Assembly: GCA_024741835.1 (NCBI GenBank)
Contig: JAENRP010000172.1
Span: 1 to 64,000 of the forward strand
DNA: 64,000 nt
Direction of reading: 5' to 3'
From: Diplocarpon mali
Lineage: Eukaryota; Ascomycota; Leotiomycetes; Helotiales; Drepanopezizaceae
In this document: positions 24,515 to 36,107 of the stretch, piece by piece
Position numbering within the stretch: the first letter of the stretch is position 1
Layout of the letters: each line of letters opens with the position of its first letter
Position numbers and translations under genes: made by a program
Notes under the pieces: generated by a model
Databases searched by the model: none
Seen by the model: the letters and a program-made list of their open reading frames with translations, nothing else
Told to the model about the DNA's origin: nothing

Positions 24515-24804
24515 TATGTGTGATGAGGGGTGGTGAGTGAAGATGCAGAGGTTTGGATATTAACTGGGATAGCTGTGCAGTCCAGTTCGTTCAGGTCGAA
24601 GGCACAAATCGACAAGGTCACGTGAAACAATAGACCCGCTGTTTTTTCTGGGCTGTGGGGCTGGAGGCTTCGATGAAGGCAATATGTATTTCTAATTCAC
24701 ATCACCGTTGAGAATTACGGACTACAAAATTCATCATATATCTACAGTACACTATAAGAGCAGTTGTAATAAGCCGTTCTCCGACTCCGGAATATGTGAA
24801 TATT

Positions 24805-26365
24805 TTATACCTTGAGTCCCAATTCTTCCCCATACGGAAGGACGTACAGATCTCCAACAGCCGAAACCGTTGCTTTGCCATCCAACAATGCCTTCGCTGC
24901 CTGTAGGATTGTTAGTACATGTGTAGAGTAAGAGCTCCGAAGATCAAAGGTACATACCGATTTCAACTTCTCAGCAGTTACACCCTCGACGCTCTTGCCG
25001 ACTTCGTCGATCTGGAAAGCCTTTCCACCGTGGATAAGACCAGCTCCAGTAGCAACAAGACCTGCCTCAATGTTTTGGCCTTCTTCCAACGCGCGGTACT
25101 TGGCAAGAGCGACAGCCTTAGTGAAGTCCTCCTTGCTGATCGAGCCTTCGGCAATGCTCTTGAGAGTTTTGACAGCCTCGGCCGAGGCGTTACGGATAGC
25201 CTCAGCAGATCCACTAAACTGAATAGATAAGAGACCTGCATCAGAGTAGGCCGATTGATTCGTGACAACGCTGGCACCGGGGAAACCAGCAACAGCCTTG
25301 GAAAGAAGAGAAAACCCAGGAGACCATTTTATTGTTGACTTGCCGCCAAGTAGAGCGGCGAGAACAGCCATTTCTGGCTTGTAAGATGCACCAGCAGTGA
25401 AGGAGCTTGAGCCTGGGAAAGCAATAACGAAAGAGTTGCCTCCATCGTGTGCGATTCGTTCTTCTCCGCCATAGTATTTAGTTGCTTCGCTGGACAGAGC
25501 GCTGGCCGAGCTTGGGGTTCCCTTGAAGAACTCACCCACCCACTTGGTCAAGTCCGCTTGACTGGCACCGTTTGCGACGACTGCGATATTAGACTTGGCA
25601 TAGGCACTCTGGGCGAATTTTGCAATTGACACTTCGTTCAGATATTTGTTAAGAGGGGTGGAGGAGGATGGGTAAAGGGGTATTCCGAGACCTCGGTGGA
25701 AAGCAAGACCGTGTGCTGAGTTGATTGCGAGCTCAGAGACATTTCCAAGCAGCTTCTTTTGAGATATCTTAACGATGGGCTCGATCTCCTCGTGGTATTC
25801 GTGGGCTGTGCTAAGTGTCAGAAGACATGTTTGCGAGCAGCTCCCATCGCAATTGACGTACCAGTGTACTTTGTTTGCGAGATCACTTCGCCAAGCAGTT
25901 CCGTGAAGTATGGCAGATCTTCTCGGAGGAACTTGGCTTCGACGACAAGAGCTTCTCTTGTATGATATGAGGTCAATTGACCACCAAGGAGCTCAGATTC
26001 TCTCGTAATACGTAGGGCGGATCGCTTAAAGGTATTCTAAGAAGCTGACTGTCAATCTCCATCCTGTTAATACATATTGATATTCAATGTCTACACACCT
26101 TGAATGCAAATTGCTCCAAGCCAGAGGTCAAGCCGGGTGCCGTTTGGTACCTTGTTCCAGCCTTTGCGATCACGGCAAGCTTCGTAGTTGGCCCTGCCAC
26201 ATCTCTGCTGGCTACTTTGACTCCATTCACATCCGCGGTGTCATACGAGAAGGATGTTGATCCGGAGATGGAGGCAGCAAGGCCGCGGCGGTTAGACGGC
26301 TGTACGCAGCATTGCCTACGAAGGGCAAACTGCGCCTTAGTACCAATCGCCGACCGTGAGATCAT
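24805..26365 (-). CDS. QCR2: Ubiquinol-cytochrome c reductase core protein 2
   Basis: Four exons, 26099-26365, 25862-26036, 24958-25805 and 24805-24900, give 461 aa, the usual length. The N-terminus MISRSAIGTKAQFALRRQ is basic and Ser-rich, fitting a mitochondrial presequence. The body is an M16 peptidase-like fold (GLTSGLEQFAF, ELLGGQLTSYHTREAL, SNIAVVANGA, ending YGEELGLKV) without the HxxEH zinc motif, as expected for the non-catalytic core 2 subunit of complex III. An upstream in-frame ATG (26467) would add 34 residues; the inner start is preferred because it opens a proper targeting peptide. The gene is divergent from RPC82. Confidence 0.93.
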
Positions 26366-26697
26366 TGTTGGGGGAAGATTGATTGTATGAGAATCTGAAG
26401 TATTTAGAACCTTGGGTTTGCAGTCGTTGAAGCTCGAAGGAAGAATGCGGGCCGGTACGGCGGACAATAGTGATATGTAGTAGCAACTTTCCAGCTAAGC
26501 GAATTCACCTAGCCGTTGTACTTTCGTACGAGAATGGTGGGGTAGCGATACTTCTCTCGTGTCCCACCAGCCAAAAATTACACTCGAGCTCCAATTCTAT
26601 TAGTCTCTCTCCACCCAGCCTCAGCACCGTCAATGAAGCACCGGTAGCACTCGTGGAAAGCTCTAGGGATCGGGGATAATCTCTAGCAGCATACAAA
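26366..26697. promoter_or_regulatory. Shared 332-bp head-to-head promoter, QCR2/RPC82
   Basis: The start codons of QCR2 (minus) and RPC82 (plus) are 332 bp apart with nothing between, so both promoters must lie here. No clear TATA box was found. Confidence 0.6.
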
Positions 26698-28931
26698 ATG
26701 TCTCGAGTACGTTCTCCTGCTATGTGGACCTATTCTGCGATCACCGCTTTCTTGTGCCTCCGGGATTTCGAACTGACAAGCTATAGTCAAAAAACTCAGT
26801 AGAGCTGTGCGCCTTGCTGGTCGACGAGACTTATGGCGAATTAACCTCCGTATGTGTGCCGATCTATGCGCATTGAAGCTGCCGGTAGCCCAAGCTTCCT
26901 AGCGCGCCAGGCTGGGTAATTACTTTTTTATTTGGTCATGTCTGATATTGGAACAGCGCATTTTTACGGTGCTTCTCCGACGAGGGCGACTGGCGAGCAG
27001 ACATATTTCGAATCATACCAAAATCTCTCCTCGAGCCGTCCGACACGGTCTCACCGTCCTCATTCAGCAAGGCCTCGTCTTTCACAATCTCGACACAGAC
27101 GGCATCACCTTCTACGAAGCTAATCATGATGCGGCATATGGCTTGGCTCGCTCCGGAAAGATTTTGCAATCAGTGGAGAGTCGGTTTGGATCATTTGCGC
27201 GCGACGTTATGCAGAATTTATTTCTGATGGGTCATACCAAAATTTCGGATCTTGCAGATGTATACGAATCAATGCCGGCGCAACTCTCCAGCCCAGCGCT
27301 ACAACCCAATACGGTCCACCCCAACGCTAAGGGCAAGACGAATGGACATACTGGCACGAACGGCGTCAATGGTCAAGGCAAAGAGCACTCATCAACCGGG
27401 TCGCTGCATATGGTGCTAGCTCAATTACTCGAGGCCGGCATCATTGAACCTGTGGTGGAAAGCATGTTGAGGAGCCCTACGGATTTATACAACAAAATCG
27501 AGAAGGAAGTGACAAATGCTGTCTTCGGCGGAGGCACGAAGGGCGTGAGGCAGAAAGAGGAATTGAAGGTTAAAATCCAACAACGTCTAGAATCGATACG
27601 AACTGAAGGATCCCAATGGCAGCCCCGGGGCAAGAAGAGGGTGTTGAATGGGAGTCAGAACGGGGTCAATGGTAGTCATAAGCGGAGAAGACTCTCAAAT
27701 GGTGATCATGCCATTGATGGCGAACATTTGTATGAAGACGATGGCACGAGAATTGACGTGGGTTACCCAGCTTCTCGAAGCAAGAAAGGCCGCATGCTAA
27801 CATCCAACCAAGCTGAACCTGATCGTACGCATCAATTATGAGAAATGTACAGTCGCGCTCCGTAACCAAGCGCTGGTTGCGTTCGCAAATGATCGAATTG
27901 GTGAGACTACATCTTTGATATACGCACAGGCTCTACGAATTTTGGAGGATAAAATCCCACGGTGCCGTTCACACTCACGCGGCGAAGATCTTCCCGATGG
28001 CCCCTCCTTCACCACCATGCAACTCACCGATGCGCTTAGCAGATCTCTTGACCCAGGTACGGGCATTGGAAAGTCAGAAACAACCAAGGACGGGAAGAAA
28101 GGCAGGCCAAGAGAAGAGGACGATGATGTGGACTTGGACGAACCAGAATCTGATAGAGATCCCGCATTCAACGGAAAGGCTCCTGAGGATGACGATCCTT
28201 TTGCGGACGATCTGTCGAGGCCAGCAAAGCGCCAGAAAGTCACGTTCCAAGACACGCCTGCCGAAGTTGATACACCTGAGAAAAGCGAGAACCGGATGCA
28301 GCAAGTCAAAAACCACCTTCAACTCCTCGAGTCAGATGACTGCCGTTTTCTTCGTAAATGTGGAAACGGCGGGCAGGGCGAGTGGACTGTCGACTTTGAT
28401 CGTATAATTGCGCTCATACAAGAGTCAGAGATCGACAACATGCTTGTAGAGAACTTTGGCACATTTGGCCATCGGTTGGCGCGGATTCTGAGAAAGTTTG
28501 GGAAGCTCGATGAGAAGCAATTGCCGACCTTGGCTCTCATGAAGCAGAAGGACGTTCGCACCAAGATGGCTGAGATGCAGATGGCAGGCATGGTGGATGT
28601 CCAAGAAATTCCTCGGGACGCTACTCGCAACAACAACCCTGGCCGAACTATATTTCTCTGGTTCTTCGATGGCGAAAGGGTTGCCTCTGTTATGCTAGAG
28701 AACACATACAAGATGATGTCGCGATGTTTACAACGCCTGGATGTCGAACGACGTAAAGCAGCCGACGTACTCGTGGTGACACAACGAACCGACATCCAGC
28801 ACCAACAGCCAGACGAGTACCTCGACGCTGCGCAGATGAATGCTCTCCAGGTTTTCCGGAAGAGGGAGGAGGCTCTCTTGGGGCAGGTTCACCGACTCGA
28901 TCAGTTGATTGGTATTTTCCGGGACTTTTAG
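26698..28931 (+). CDS. rpc82: DNA-directed RNA polymerase III subunit Rpc82 (C82/RPC3)
   Basis: Four exons: 26698-26706 (only MSR), 26787-26849, 26957-27757 and 27813-28931, giving 663 aa. The N-terminus reads NSVELCALLVDETYGELTS then RIFTVLLRRGRLASRHI, a winged-helix domain typical of Rpc82. The region around residues 292-310 reads LNLIVRINYEKCTVALRN, which anchors the third splice; that intron (27758-27812) has a perfect GCTAAC branch point and an AAG acceptor. C82 forms the C82/C34/C31 subcomplex needed for Pol III initiation at tRNA and 5S genes. A Gly/Asn-rich insert (about residues 143-160) and an acidic segment (DEPESDRDP region) are species-variable linkers. Confidence 0.93.
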
Positions 28932-30675
28932 CGGATCAGCTCGTAGGAGGACGGCCGGATGGAACGATTTGTGATGATATTTTACGGAGCGGTTTTGCAT
29001 TGGAAAAGGGCGCATGCTGCATTTGGAGAAGGCGTTGATACGGCCGGTGTTCTGACTCGAAACTTTTTGCAACAACCCAGCGATTCAAAACATAAGAAAA
29101 AACCGAGTTGTCGTTCGTACCACCTGGCAGAGAGTCATATACCAGTAAATGTATTTCTACTACTCCACATTGCGCTTGTGCGATTGCTGCGTTGACATTC
29201 CTTGTCAGCTTGCCACGTAGGTTCAACGGCTCGATCATCGGTTTACTTGTTACGAAGAGATGGACCTCACGTAGACTGCGCAGGGTTCAATTCTCGTACT
29301 CCAGCAGATATTTGCGCTCGGTTACAAGGCCTGCTGGATACCAGCGTTGGCGAGGTGCAACCTGGGTGTGCTACTCGGCACTCCCCGAGCACAGGAAGCC
29401 ACAGCGCTACCCGGGACCGAGACCCGACGAGGGAGAGCGACCATGCAGTCGTGTGGCGCGGTGTGGTGTCGTGTACAAATAAAGGGGGGGNTGTAAACAC
29501 GCTAGCCGGCCCCGTTCGCTTATATCCCAGGCGAAGAAACCACCCCGGTTCCTCGGTCGGGAAACATGTGTATGTATAAGAGGGCTGCAGATACAGGACG
29601 CCGTGTACCCAGGGCTCGCAGAGGGGGAGAGGTCGGTCTCACCAGGCTGGCGGAACAGCAGAGTAGTGGACTTGCAGACACCACGGGCCTCCCGCATCCA
29701 CCGCCGCAGCAAGCAGCCCCGTGTTCGTGTGCCTGGAGCTCGTGAGCGAGCCAGCCCGCGCAACAGCCCGGACGTCGCGCCGGGTGGGCAGGGGCTGGCC
29801 GGAGCACCAGTGAGTGACGAACCCCCCGCGTGCGCATCTGGATCTGGCTCTGGATCTGGATCTGGCTCTCGGCCGCACGCGGAGAATCGCGTCCGGTCCT
29901 CACGTGCCCTGCCCTGCCGCTGCTTCTACACTGCGTTCCGGGGACCGGCCTCTCCTGCGCGCGGCCACGGGGAGCGGTTCGCAGCCTCGCACGCTGGTGT
30001 GCCCCTCCGCAGACCCGGCCGAGTCAACACGGGTCTCGGCGCGTTGCCGGAGGAGAGCTGGGGCGGCGCCGTCTTGGTGCTGGGAAATCCTCGGTTTCCT
30101 CGCGAACCCGTATTTCGAGCGTCCCGTGCAGACACTCTCGCGCCAGTGCTGGCGTGGGTGGTTCGCCATGCGCACCCGACGAGCAGAGCAGTCCATGAAC
30201 CAATCTCACCGTGTGCATGTATTCTGGCGTATGTGTGTGTGTGTGTGTGTGTGTGTGTTTGGGCCCCCCTGCTCCCCCCTTTTCTCTATCCCCTGGCCGG
30301 CGACTCGTGGTGTGAGGTCCGTTGTGTGATGCTATCGAAGGTAGGGTACGAGAAGAAAGTGAACAGTAGGATGCAGCTCTCTTTCGAAGAGTCGGCCCGC
30401 CGTACATCCAAACCAAAGCACCAAAACCCAAAGCCGAAAAACCCGACCACTCGGACTTTTTTTTCTCTTCCCTTCCCTTCCCTATATAATGATATTGATG
30501 TGTACGTTGCCTCTCCACTATTCTCCCTGCATACTTAGCTCGTACCTCCGTTGGCAAGATGAGCCAAGCCTCTCACGTAAACACGTCCGTCGCAAGCGAG
30601 CCCGATTTGCTTGCTTCTTATTGGGTTTCCATCTGCAAGAAAATACAGTCACATGTTCGACTTCGTATCGAGGGT
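28932..30675. other. Intergenic, becoming GC-rich from about 29300; no gene recognised
   Basis: Contains one N (29491), a GGATCTGGCTCT-type repeat near 29837-29870 and a (GT)n tract at 30231-30257. A 311-codon open frame (29603-30538) crosses both repeats and has no family resemblance, so it is not called as a gene. Confidence 0.6.
30231..30257 (+). repeat. (GT)n microsatellite
   Basis: About 13 uninterrupted TG units. Confidence 0.95.
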
Positions 30676-30938
30676 AAATAATGTTAGTTTCTCGTCTGTG
30701 CGCGGACCTATAAATGCTAGATACTTGGCAATGCTGCTTTATATGATTCCCTTAGTATTATCTTTAGGATAGGCATACTAAATGTTAACTCTATACTGAA
30801 TCTCTTGATTTCTAAGTACTAAAAGCAGCGAATTGACATTCATTTATCATTGGATATACCCCTTGTATAGGTACCCTATAAACCCGAACCCTCTAGAATC
30901 ACCGCGAAGTGCGCACAGACGAGAAACTAGCATTATTT
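30676..30938. mobile_element. 263-bp inverted-repeat element, MITE-like
   Basis: 28-bp terminal inverted repeats at 30676-30703 and 30911-30938 match at 27 of 28 positions; the core is TAGTTTCTCGTCTGTGCGC and the single difference is T/C. The interior is AT-rich and non-coding, in contrast to the flanks. No convincing target duplication was seen, so the class is unresolved; a structured RNA or a recent inverted duplication remains possible. Confidence 0.6.
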
Positions 30939-31441
30939 TCATCCTGTACCAAGTAGACGACTCGAGCACTCTTTGCAGGTTGGTCAGCAGGGGGAGCCAT
31001 ACGCCGGCAGGCGAAAGCTGCGAGAATCTGAGAAGCAACTACTTGATCGTATGCATGCCAGACAAACGCCAGGGTAGCGTATATCCAGAGCTGGCTAAAA
31101 GTGTGTTTGCAAGGTCCAAGGAAATATGCTTTCACGTGGTGTGTTTTGCCTAGGGACAAGGTATGGCAACCCTGGCTCTGACAACAGACCCCTTTTTTTA
31201 AGAGGGAAAAAAACATGTGTGCCATAGTCGCACACTGAATCGGGAACCGAACCTCCGGTCCAGCTCTGACGCGGTTCAAAACTTGTCGTGTCTCCGGGGG
31301 CGGCGGCGGGGAGGGCTGTTGTCTACTCTCCCATCCTTGCCGGACGTCAGTCGGAACCGTGTCTGCGGAATCACCACGATGGAAGCCGAGCTAGATTTGG
31401 GAGGATGGGCGAGAGGTCCGAGTGGAACTTCCTGGGGGAAG

Positions 31442-31492
31442 GTGGGAGGTGGGAGGTGGGAAGTGGGAAGTGGGAGGTGGGAGGTGGGAAGT
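31442..31492 (+). repeat. Array of G-triplets (GGGAGGT/GGGAAGT), quadruplex-prone
   Basis: Seven GGG runs spaced exactly 7 bp apart with 4-nt loops. This fits the intramolecular G-quadruplex pattern. Looser GGGATGT units continue to about 31570. Confidence 0.85.
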
Positions 31493-31741
31493 AATGTGGT
31501 GGTGGGATGTGACACAATGGTGGGATGTGTGGTGTTTGACGTGGGATGTAGTGGGATGTAGTGGGATGGGGGGGCATATTGTCCCGTCCCGCAGGACCGG
31601 ACGCTGAGTGGCGTGCTGAAATCGCGACGTGCAACAAAAGCTCCTGGCGGGCGCACGGGATTGGAGGGGATGGGGGAGGGAGGTGGGGCGGGGTGGGATG
31701 ATCGATGATGGCTGGGGTGGTAAGGGTGGGTGGTAGGAGTG

Positions 31742-32047
31742 GGATGTGGATGTGGATGTGGATGTGGATGTGGATGTGGATGTGGATGTGGATGTGGATG
31801 TGGATGTGGATGTGGATGTGGATGTGGATGTGGATGTGGATGTGGATGTGGATGTGGATATGGATGTGGATGTGGATGTAGATGTGGATGTGGATGTGGA
31901 TGTGGATGTGGATGTGGATGTGGATGTGGATATGGATGTAGATGTGGATGTAGATGTGGATGTGGATGTGGATGTGGATGTGGATGTGGATGTGGATGTG
32001 GATATGGATGTAGATGTGGATATAGATGTAGATGTGGATGTAGGATG
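31742..32047 (+). repeat. Hexanucleotide satellite (GGATGT)n, about 51 units
   Basis: 306 bp of GGATGT with a few GGATAT and TAGATG variants concentrated in the 3' half. Because the period is six, all frames stay open on several strands, producing false ORFs of alternating Asp-Val, Cys-Gly or Ser-Thr. Confidence 0.97.
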
Positions 32048-33013
32048 TCTATGGAATATCCACATAGGACGCGTGCCGAGAGATCGGAATCGAAGGGAAA
32101 GGTCGGCTGCTATACATAGCCCAGTGCCGTGCAGCAAGCCGGACCAACTACGGCCTACGACGACACGGTACACAGTCGACAAACCGAGAGAGGCGCTCTA
32201 CCGTAGCACGTCGCTGGCTAGCGTCTCTTGGCAGATCTGCCACCGGAAAAGGGTTTCGGGAGGACCAAAAAACAAAAAAAGTAAATAAACCGAGTTCCAC
32301 CTTCTCCCGATCGTAAGCTTAAACCATGATTTTGGCCTTCCTCAGCCTAGCGAGCTGATCGGCTTCCGCCAGGTCGGACAGTATCTACCAGGTAGCCCGT
32401 CGAGAATCATGAGGGTTGCCCGGTGGCTTGGGCAGCTGGCCGGCCGCCATTCCACCAGGTCAAGCGTATCCCGGCTGAAACGCCTCGGAGGAGGGAGTCG
32501 CGCACACGCCAAGTGCTCAGCCTTCCCCTACCGTTACGCGTCGGCCAGCATCCCGGGACCCGCGGGATTGACTTCCCCGGCCGACCGCGGGCCGGGACCC
32601 CCTTCCGCGGAACTGGCCCGTCGGCAGCCATGCGCGCGTCCGGCATTGCAGCCTCGCGGATCAGTCTCCGATCTCTGCAAGGGCCGCACGGTCACAATCT
32701 CGAGCCGGGCCCAGATGTCGCGGGGAAGCAGTAGCATTTACATTTCAAGAGTTACGTCCACGCTCGCCTCCGACGAGAAAGCATCCCCCACACCTGCAAT
32801 ACATCGAGATCCGCCCGGTGCCCCGACCCAAACCTATCCCATCCCATCCCACCCCACCCCACCCCACCCCCACCCCTTTTCGTAAATCTATGTACAAAGA
32901 AATTATCGTATCTTCCGTGCGTACGTGTTTTCCCCCGCAGATGATCAGAAAGCAAGCGCTGTGTGTGGCCGTCACTCGTGTCCCCCGTCGACTCGCGCCC
33001 GCGCCGGGGCGTC
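32048..33013. other. GC-rich intergenic DNA 3' of the GH128 gene
   Basis: Includes a CCCATCC/CCCACCC tract near 32835-32880. Overlapping short frames on both strands lack any recognisable domain. Confidence 0.55.
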
Positions 33014-34309
33014 TCATGGCGAGGTGGAATACGTCGAGCCCAGCGGGTTGAGCGTGGACCCGGAGACGAGGTTGCCCTCGGTCACCATGAAGTAGGCGTA
33101 CTTCTCGACGAAGCTCGTCTCGTCCATCCACGCCATGACCTCGGTCAGGAAGGCCGTCTGCTCCGCGGCGCTGCCCGAGGCCTGGAACTCGCTGATCCAG
33201 AGGGGCCGGTTGCCGCCCGCCGCGTAGGCCTTGGTCATGTACTCCTTGAAGGCCGCGGCGTCACCGCCGTTGTACCAGTGGATGGCCAGGGCGTCGATGG
33301 TGCAGCCCGCGCAGGCGGTCATGAAGCTCTCCAGCCATGCCAGGCCCATCGGCGCCCCGCCGTTGGTGACGGCCGGCGAGACGAGCTTCGCGCGGCCCGC
33401 GTAGGGTTGCATGTTGGCCAGGTATCCCGCCGCGGCCGCGGCCGGGCTGAGGTTCGCCTGGGCCGTGTGATCCGGCTCGTTGAAGGCCAGCAGCGCAGTG
33501 GCCCCGTTCCGGAGACCGCTCTCGGCGGCGTCGTGCCAGTTGGCCAGGTCGCTCGGCTTCATACCCCACAGCATGGGGATGTACTCGATGCCAGCGGGCA
33601 TGGTGCCGGGCGTGGTCGAGCCCCAGTTGTAGGCCCAGGAGATCTCGGAGGAGCCCGCAAAGGCCGCGAGGAGGTTGGCGTCGTTGTAAGCCAGGCCACG
33701 CTTGCCGGAGCCCGAGCTTGCCGGCCTGGTGCTCGCGGCTGGCGCGGCAGACGTCGAGGCGGTGGGCGCGTAAGTCGGGATGGGAGCTTCCGAGCTCGGG
33801 CTCGTGGGCGCGGCGTAGGTCGAGGGGAGGGGAGCGGGGGTCGGGACGACGGCCGGGGCTTCCGACGTCGTGGGCGCGCGGTACGTCGGGAGCGACGATG
33901 GTTTCTGCTCGGCGTACACGGCCGCCGCGCTGGAGGAAGAGGAGGCTGGCGGCGGGGCGACGGCCGGAGCCGAGGCCGGGTAGGTCGACGGAGTCGGCGT
34001 CGGGATCGGCACGACGGGGACCTCGGGGTTCACGGGAGCCGGCGCCACGGTCGGCGTGGCCACGGGCTCCGTGACGAGAACCGGGCTCCCGTCGATGATG
34101 TGCGTTCCCACGGCGACGGGAGCTCCGGTCGCCCGCGATCCATCGGGCGCGAGCGTGACCCAGATCTCCGCCGTCACAATCACGTGGTCGGTATCCAAAT
34201 AGTAGTCTCGCTTGGCGTGGATGCGACCGTGACCGTGGGGGGCCGCGAAGACTTCCGTGACCAGCAGGGAAGAGGCCATGACGGCGACGCTCGGGAACAT
34301 GGTACGCAT
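33014..34309 (-). CDS. Secreted GH128 glycoside hydrolase (Asl1-like beta-glucanase)
   Basis: A single 431-aa exon. Residues 1-23 form a signal peptide (MFPSVAVMASSLLVTEVFAA core). About residues 85-205 are a Ser/Thr/Pro/Ala linker likely to be O-glycosylated. The C-terminal 225 residues are a glycosyl hydrolase catalytic core of the Asl1/GH128 type: KRGLAYND, WAYNWGS, YIPMLWG, FNEPD (Glu278, expected acid/base) and LWISEF (Glu374, expected nucleophile). GH128 enzymes cleave beta-1,3-glucan; S. pombe Asl1 is wall-associated. A wall-remodelling or secreted glucanase role follows. It is strongly GC-rich, and its promoter carries a CT tract and an assembly gap. Confidence 0.92.
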   Translation of the reverse strand: MRTMFPSVAVMASSLLVTEVFAAPHGHGRIHAKRDYYLDTDHVIVTAEIWVTLAPDGSRATGAPVAVGTHIIDGSPVLVTEPVATPTVAPAPVNPEVPVVPIPTPTPSTYPASAPAVAPPPASSSSSAAAVYAEQKPSSLPTYRAPTTSEAPAVVPTPAPLPSTYAAPTSPSSEAPIPTYAPTASTSAAPAASTRPASSGSGKRGLAYNDANLLAAFAGSSEISWAYNWGSTTPGTMPAGIEYIPMLWGMKPSDLANWHDAAESGLRNGATALLAFNEPDHTAQANLSPAAAAAGYLANMQPYAGRAKLVSPAVTNGGAPMGLAWLESFMTACAGCTIDALAIHWYNGGDAAAFKEYMTKAYAAGGNRPLWISEFQASGSAAEQTAFLTEVMAWMDETSFVEKYAYFMVTEGNLVSGSTLNPLGSTYSTSP

Positions 34310-34370
34310 CTCGGCGGGGGGGGGGGCGATGTCTCGGTGCCCTTCGCTGCTGGCGGTCTCGGGTGCTTCG

Positions 34371-34426
34371 NNNNNNNNNNNNNNNNNNNNNNNNNNNNNN
34401 GTGCCTCTCTCTCTCTCTCTCTCTCT
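34371..34426. other. Assembly gap (34371-34400) and (CT)n tract in the GH128 leader
   Basis: 30 N followed by CT repeats (34404-34426), 62-117 bp upstream of the GH128 start. On the coding strand this is a GA tract, and the assembly likely broke at it. Confidence 0.9.
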
Positions 34427-36107
34427 GGTGCGACGAGGAGGGAAAGGGAAGACTTGTAATGGGGGAAAGCAGAAGTTGATTCAATCAACAGGCCGGGAGT
34501 GGGTGGGCGAGTGTGTGGGTGTATGTGTGAGCGGGAGTAAACAGTAACGAAGGCAACGGAGAATGGGAACGCGCGACTTCAAGTGTGGAAAGGGTATTTG
34601 TGAAACGAAGGGTAGAGAACGAATGTGGAAACCCAAGAGGGTGGTCTCGTCGAGGGAAGCGCGGGAGGAGGCCTAAGAATATATGCATACAAATATACAC
34701 ACATGCTGTGTCTATATATACCGAGTGCCTGCCTTTCCTCCAGGATCCCAGCCCCGGCGCAAAGCCTAAGCGAGATTGAGGGTGTTTTCAAAAGGTGAGA
34801 TGAGAGCATGAACCTGGCAGGGCTGGCACTGACACGGGCGGCGCGCTTTGGTCTCCCCGGACACGATGTTCGCCAGCAAGCATGCGTGCTTCCCGGGGTC
34901 TCGGTCGTGGAGTGGTGGCGTGTGATTCGCACCAGCCGTCTCCGACCCCTTTTACGAGTAAACACAAGCATCCGAAACATGCCCCCTCACGATGAGGAAA
35001 GCTTGGCCTTCCCGTCTGTCAGTGCCTCTGGAACCCCTATCCCGTATTCGACCTCCCGCCAGCATGGCGAGCGAGATGCCGACACGGTCCCACTTGGTCT
35101 TGGGTGGTGGAAACAGTTCGTCCCGTCGGCCTGTCCAGACGCTGTCCAGCAGCTTCAGGAGAGAGACGAACGCGCGTCATGCTCGCTGTCTCCCCACTCG
35201 ACGGCGGGAGAGCTCGGCGGAGAACACGACAGACCTCCCTCCAATTCGTCGGCAGATGGGCCAATCTCTTGGATCCATACCAAGGGGAGAGCGGCTGGGA
35301 GATTCGCTTCTTGGTCGTGATCTGGGCGGCTGGCGAAAGCGGCTACATGGCCGGGGAAACGTCGGACAACTCGGATACCAGGTGGAGATGGATATCTTGC
35401 GGTATCGAAAAGTCCCGACCGGACCTACCCAGGGGCCCAAGGCATCTCCACCTGCCAAGCCGTAATCCGGCTGCCATCACATGACTACAGCTCTCCCGAT
35501 AACCTCTGGTCTGGCGGGCTCCCGACGCCGTGACCCTCCTTCGTCTGTCTCAGCTTCGACCCAGTACTCAGTACTCGAGTCATCTGCGAAGAGAGTGCTT
35601 ACAAACAAGCCACCGAACTTCTGCACGCACCTTCTCCCCGGCTCAGCTCTCCGCCAGCCAAAGGTGGTTCCCGGTGATCGAGGCGCATGAGACGAAACAA
35701 AACTCGGGTGCCCCTTCTGGCGCCTGTATACCTCCAGTACTCCTATCCTACCCCCTCTCCATCTTCCCGCGCGCGAGACTTTCTCCGCCCGCCCTATCAG
35801 CGCGTGGGAGGGCATGATGTGTACACGACGGGATGCACCTACCGTGCAATTTTCTCTTGCTTCCTGTTGTTTGAGCTTCCTTTGATGATCTGATGCAGCT
35901 GCAGGCATCCAGGGGGGTCCTGTTTGTTTGTCCGGTTCCAGCTTGGTCACGTGAACCCCATCTTTATCTCTACTAGACCCGATCAAAGGTGCTTGGTTCG
36001 CAAAAGTGTGCCGCTAGGCTCAGAGCCTGCTGTTGTCCCGTTCTCGAACTCCATTATCGACCTACGTTTCCGAGAACATCCTCCGCTACAAACACCTGGC
36101 TGATCTC
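34427..36107. other. Intergenic between GH128 and the carnitine acetyltransferase
   Basis: GC-rich on the left, more balanced on the right. A TATATATA box near 34712 is too distant from either gene to assign. ORFs up to 170 codons overlap on both strands without recognisable domains. Confidence 0.55.

Noticed and set aside
29280..29330. Possible tRNA (GGGTTCAATTCTC)
   Set aside because: The T-loop resemblance is not backed by T-stem pairing or an acceptor stem.
29603..30538. 311-codon plus-strand ORF
   Set aside because: It runs through a GGATCT repeat (Gly-Ser) and a GT microsatellite (Cys-Val), and competes with several equally long frames; chance opening in GC-rich DNA.
31391..32288. Long ORFs of Ser-Thr, Asp-Val or Cys-Gly repeats, and a CRISPR-like look
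   Set aside because: All are translations of the hexanucleotide satellite. There are no spacers, so it is not a CRISPR array.
32963..34484. 498-codon plus ORF and 407-codon minus ORF
   Set aside because: They are other-frame shadows of the GC-rich GH128 gene and are partly read through the N gap.
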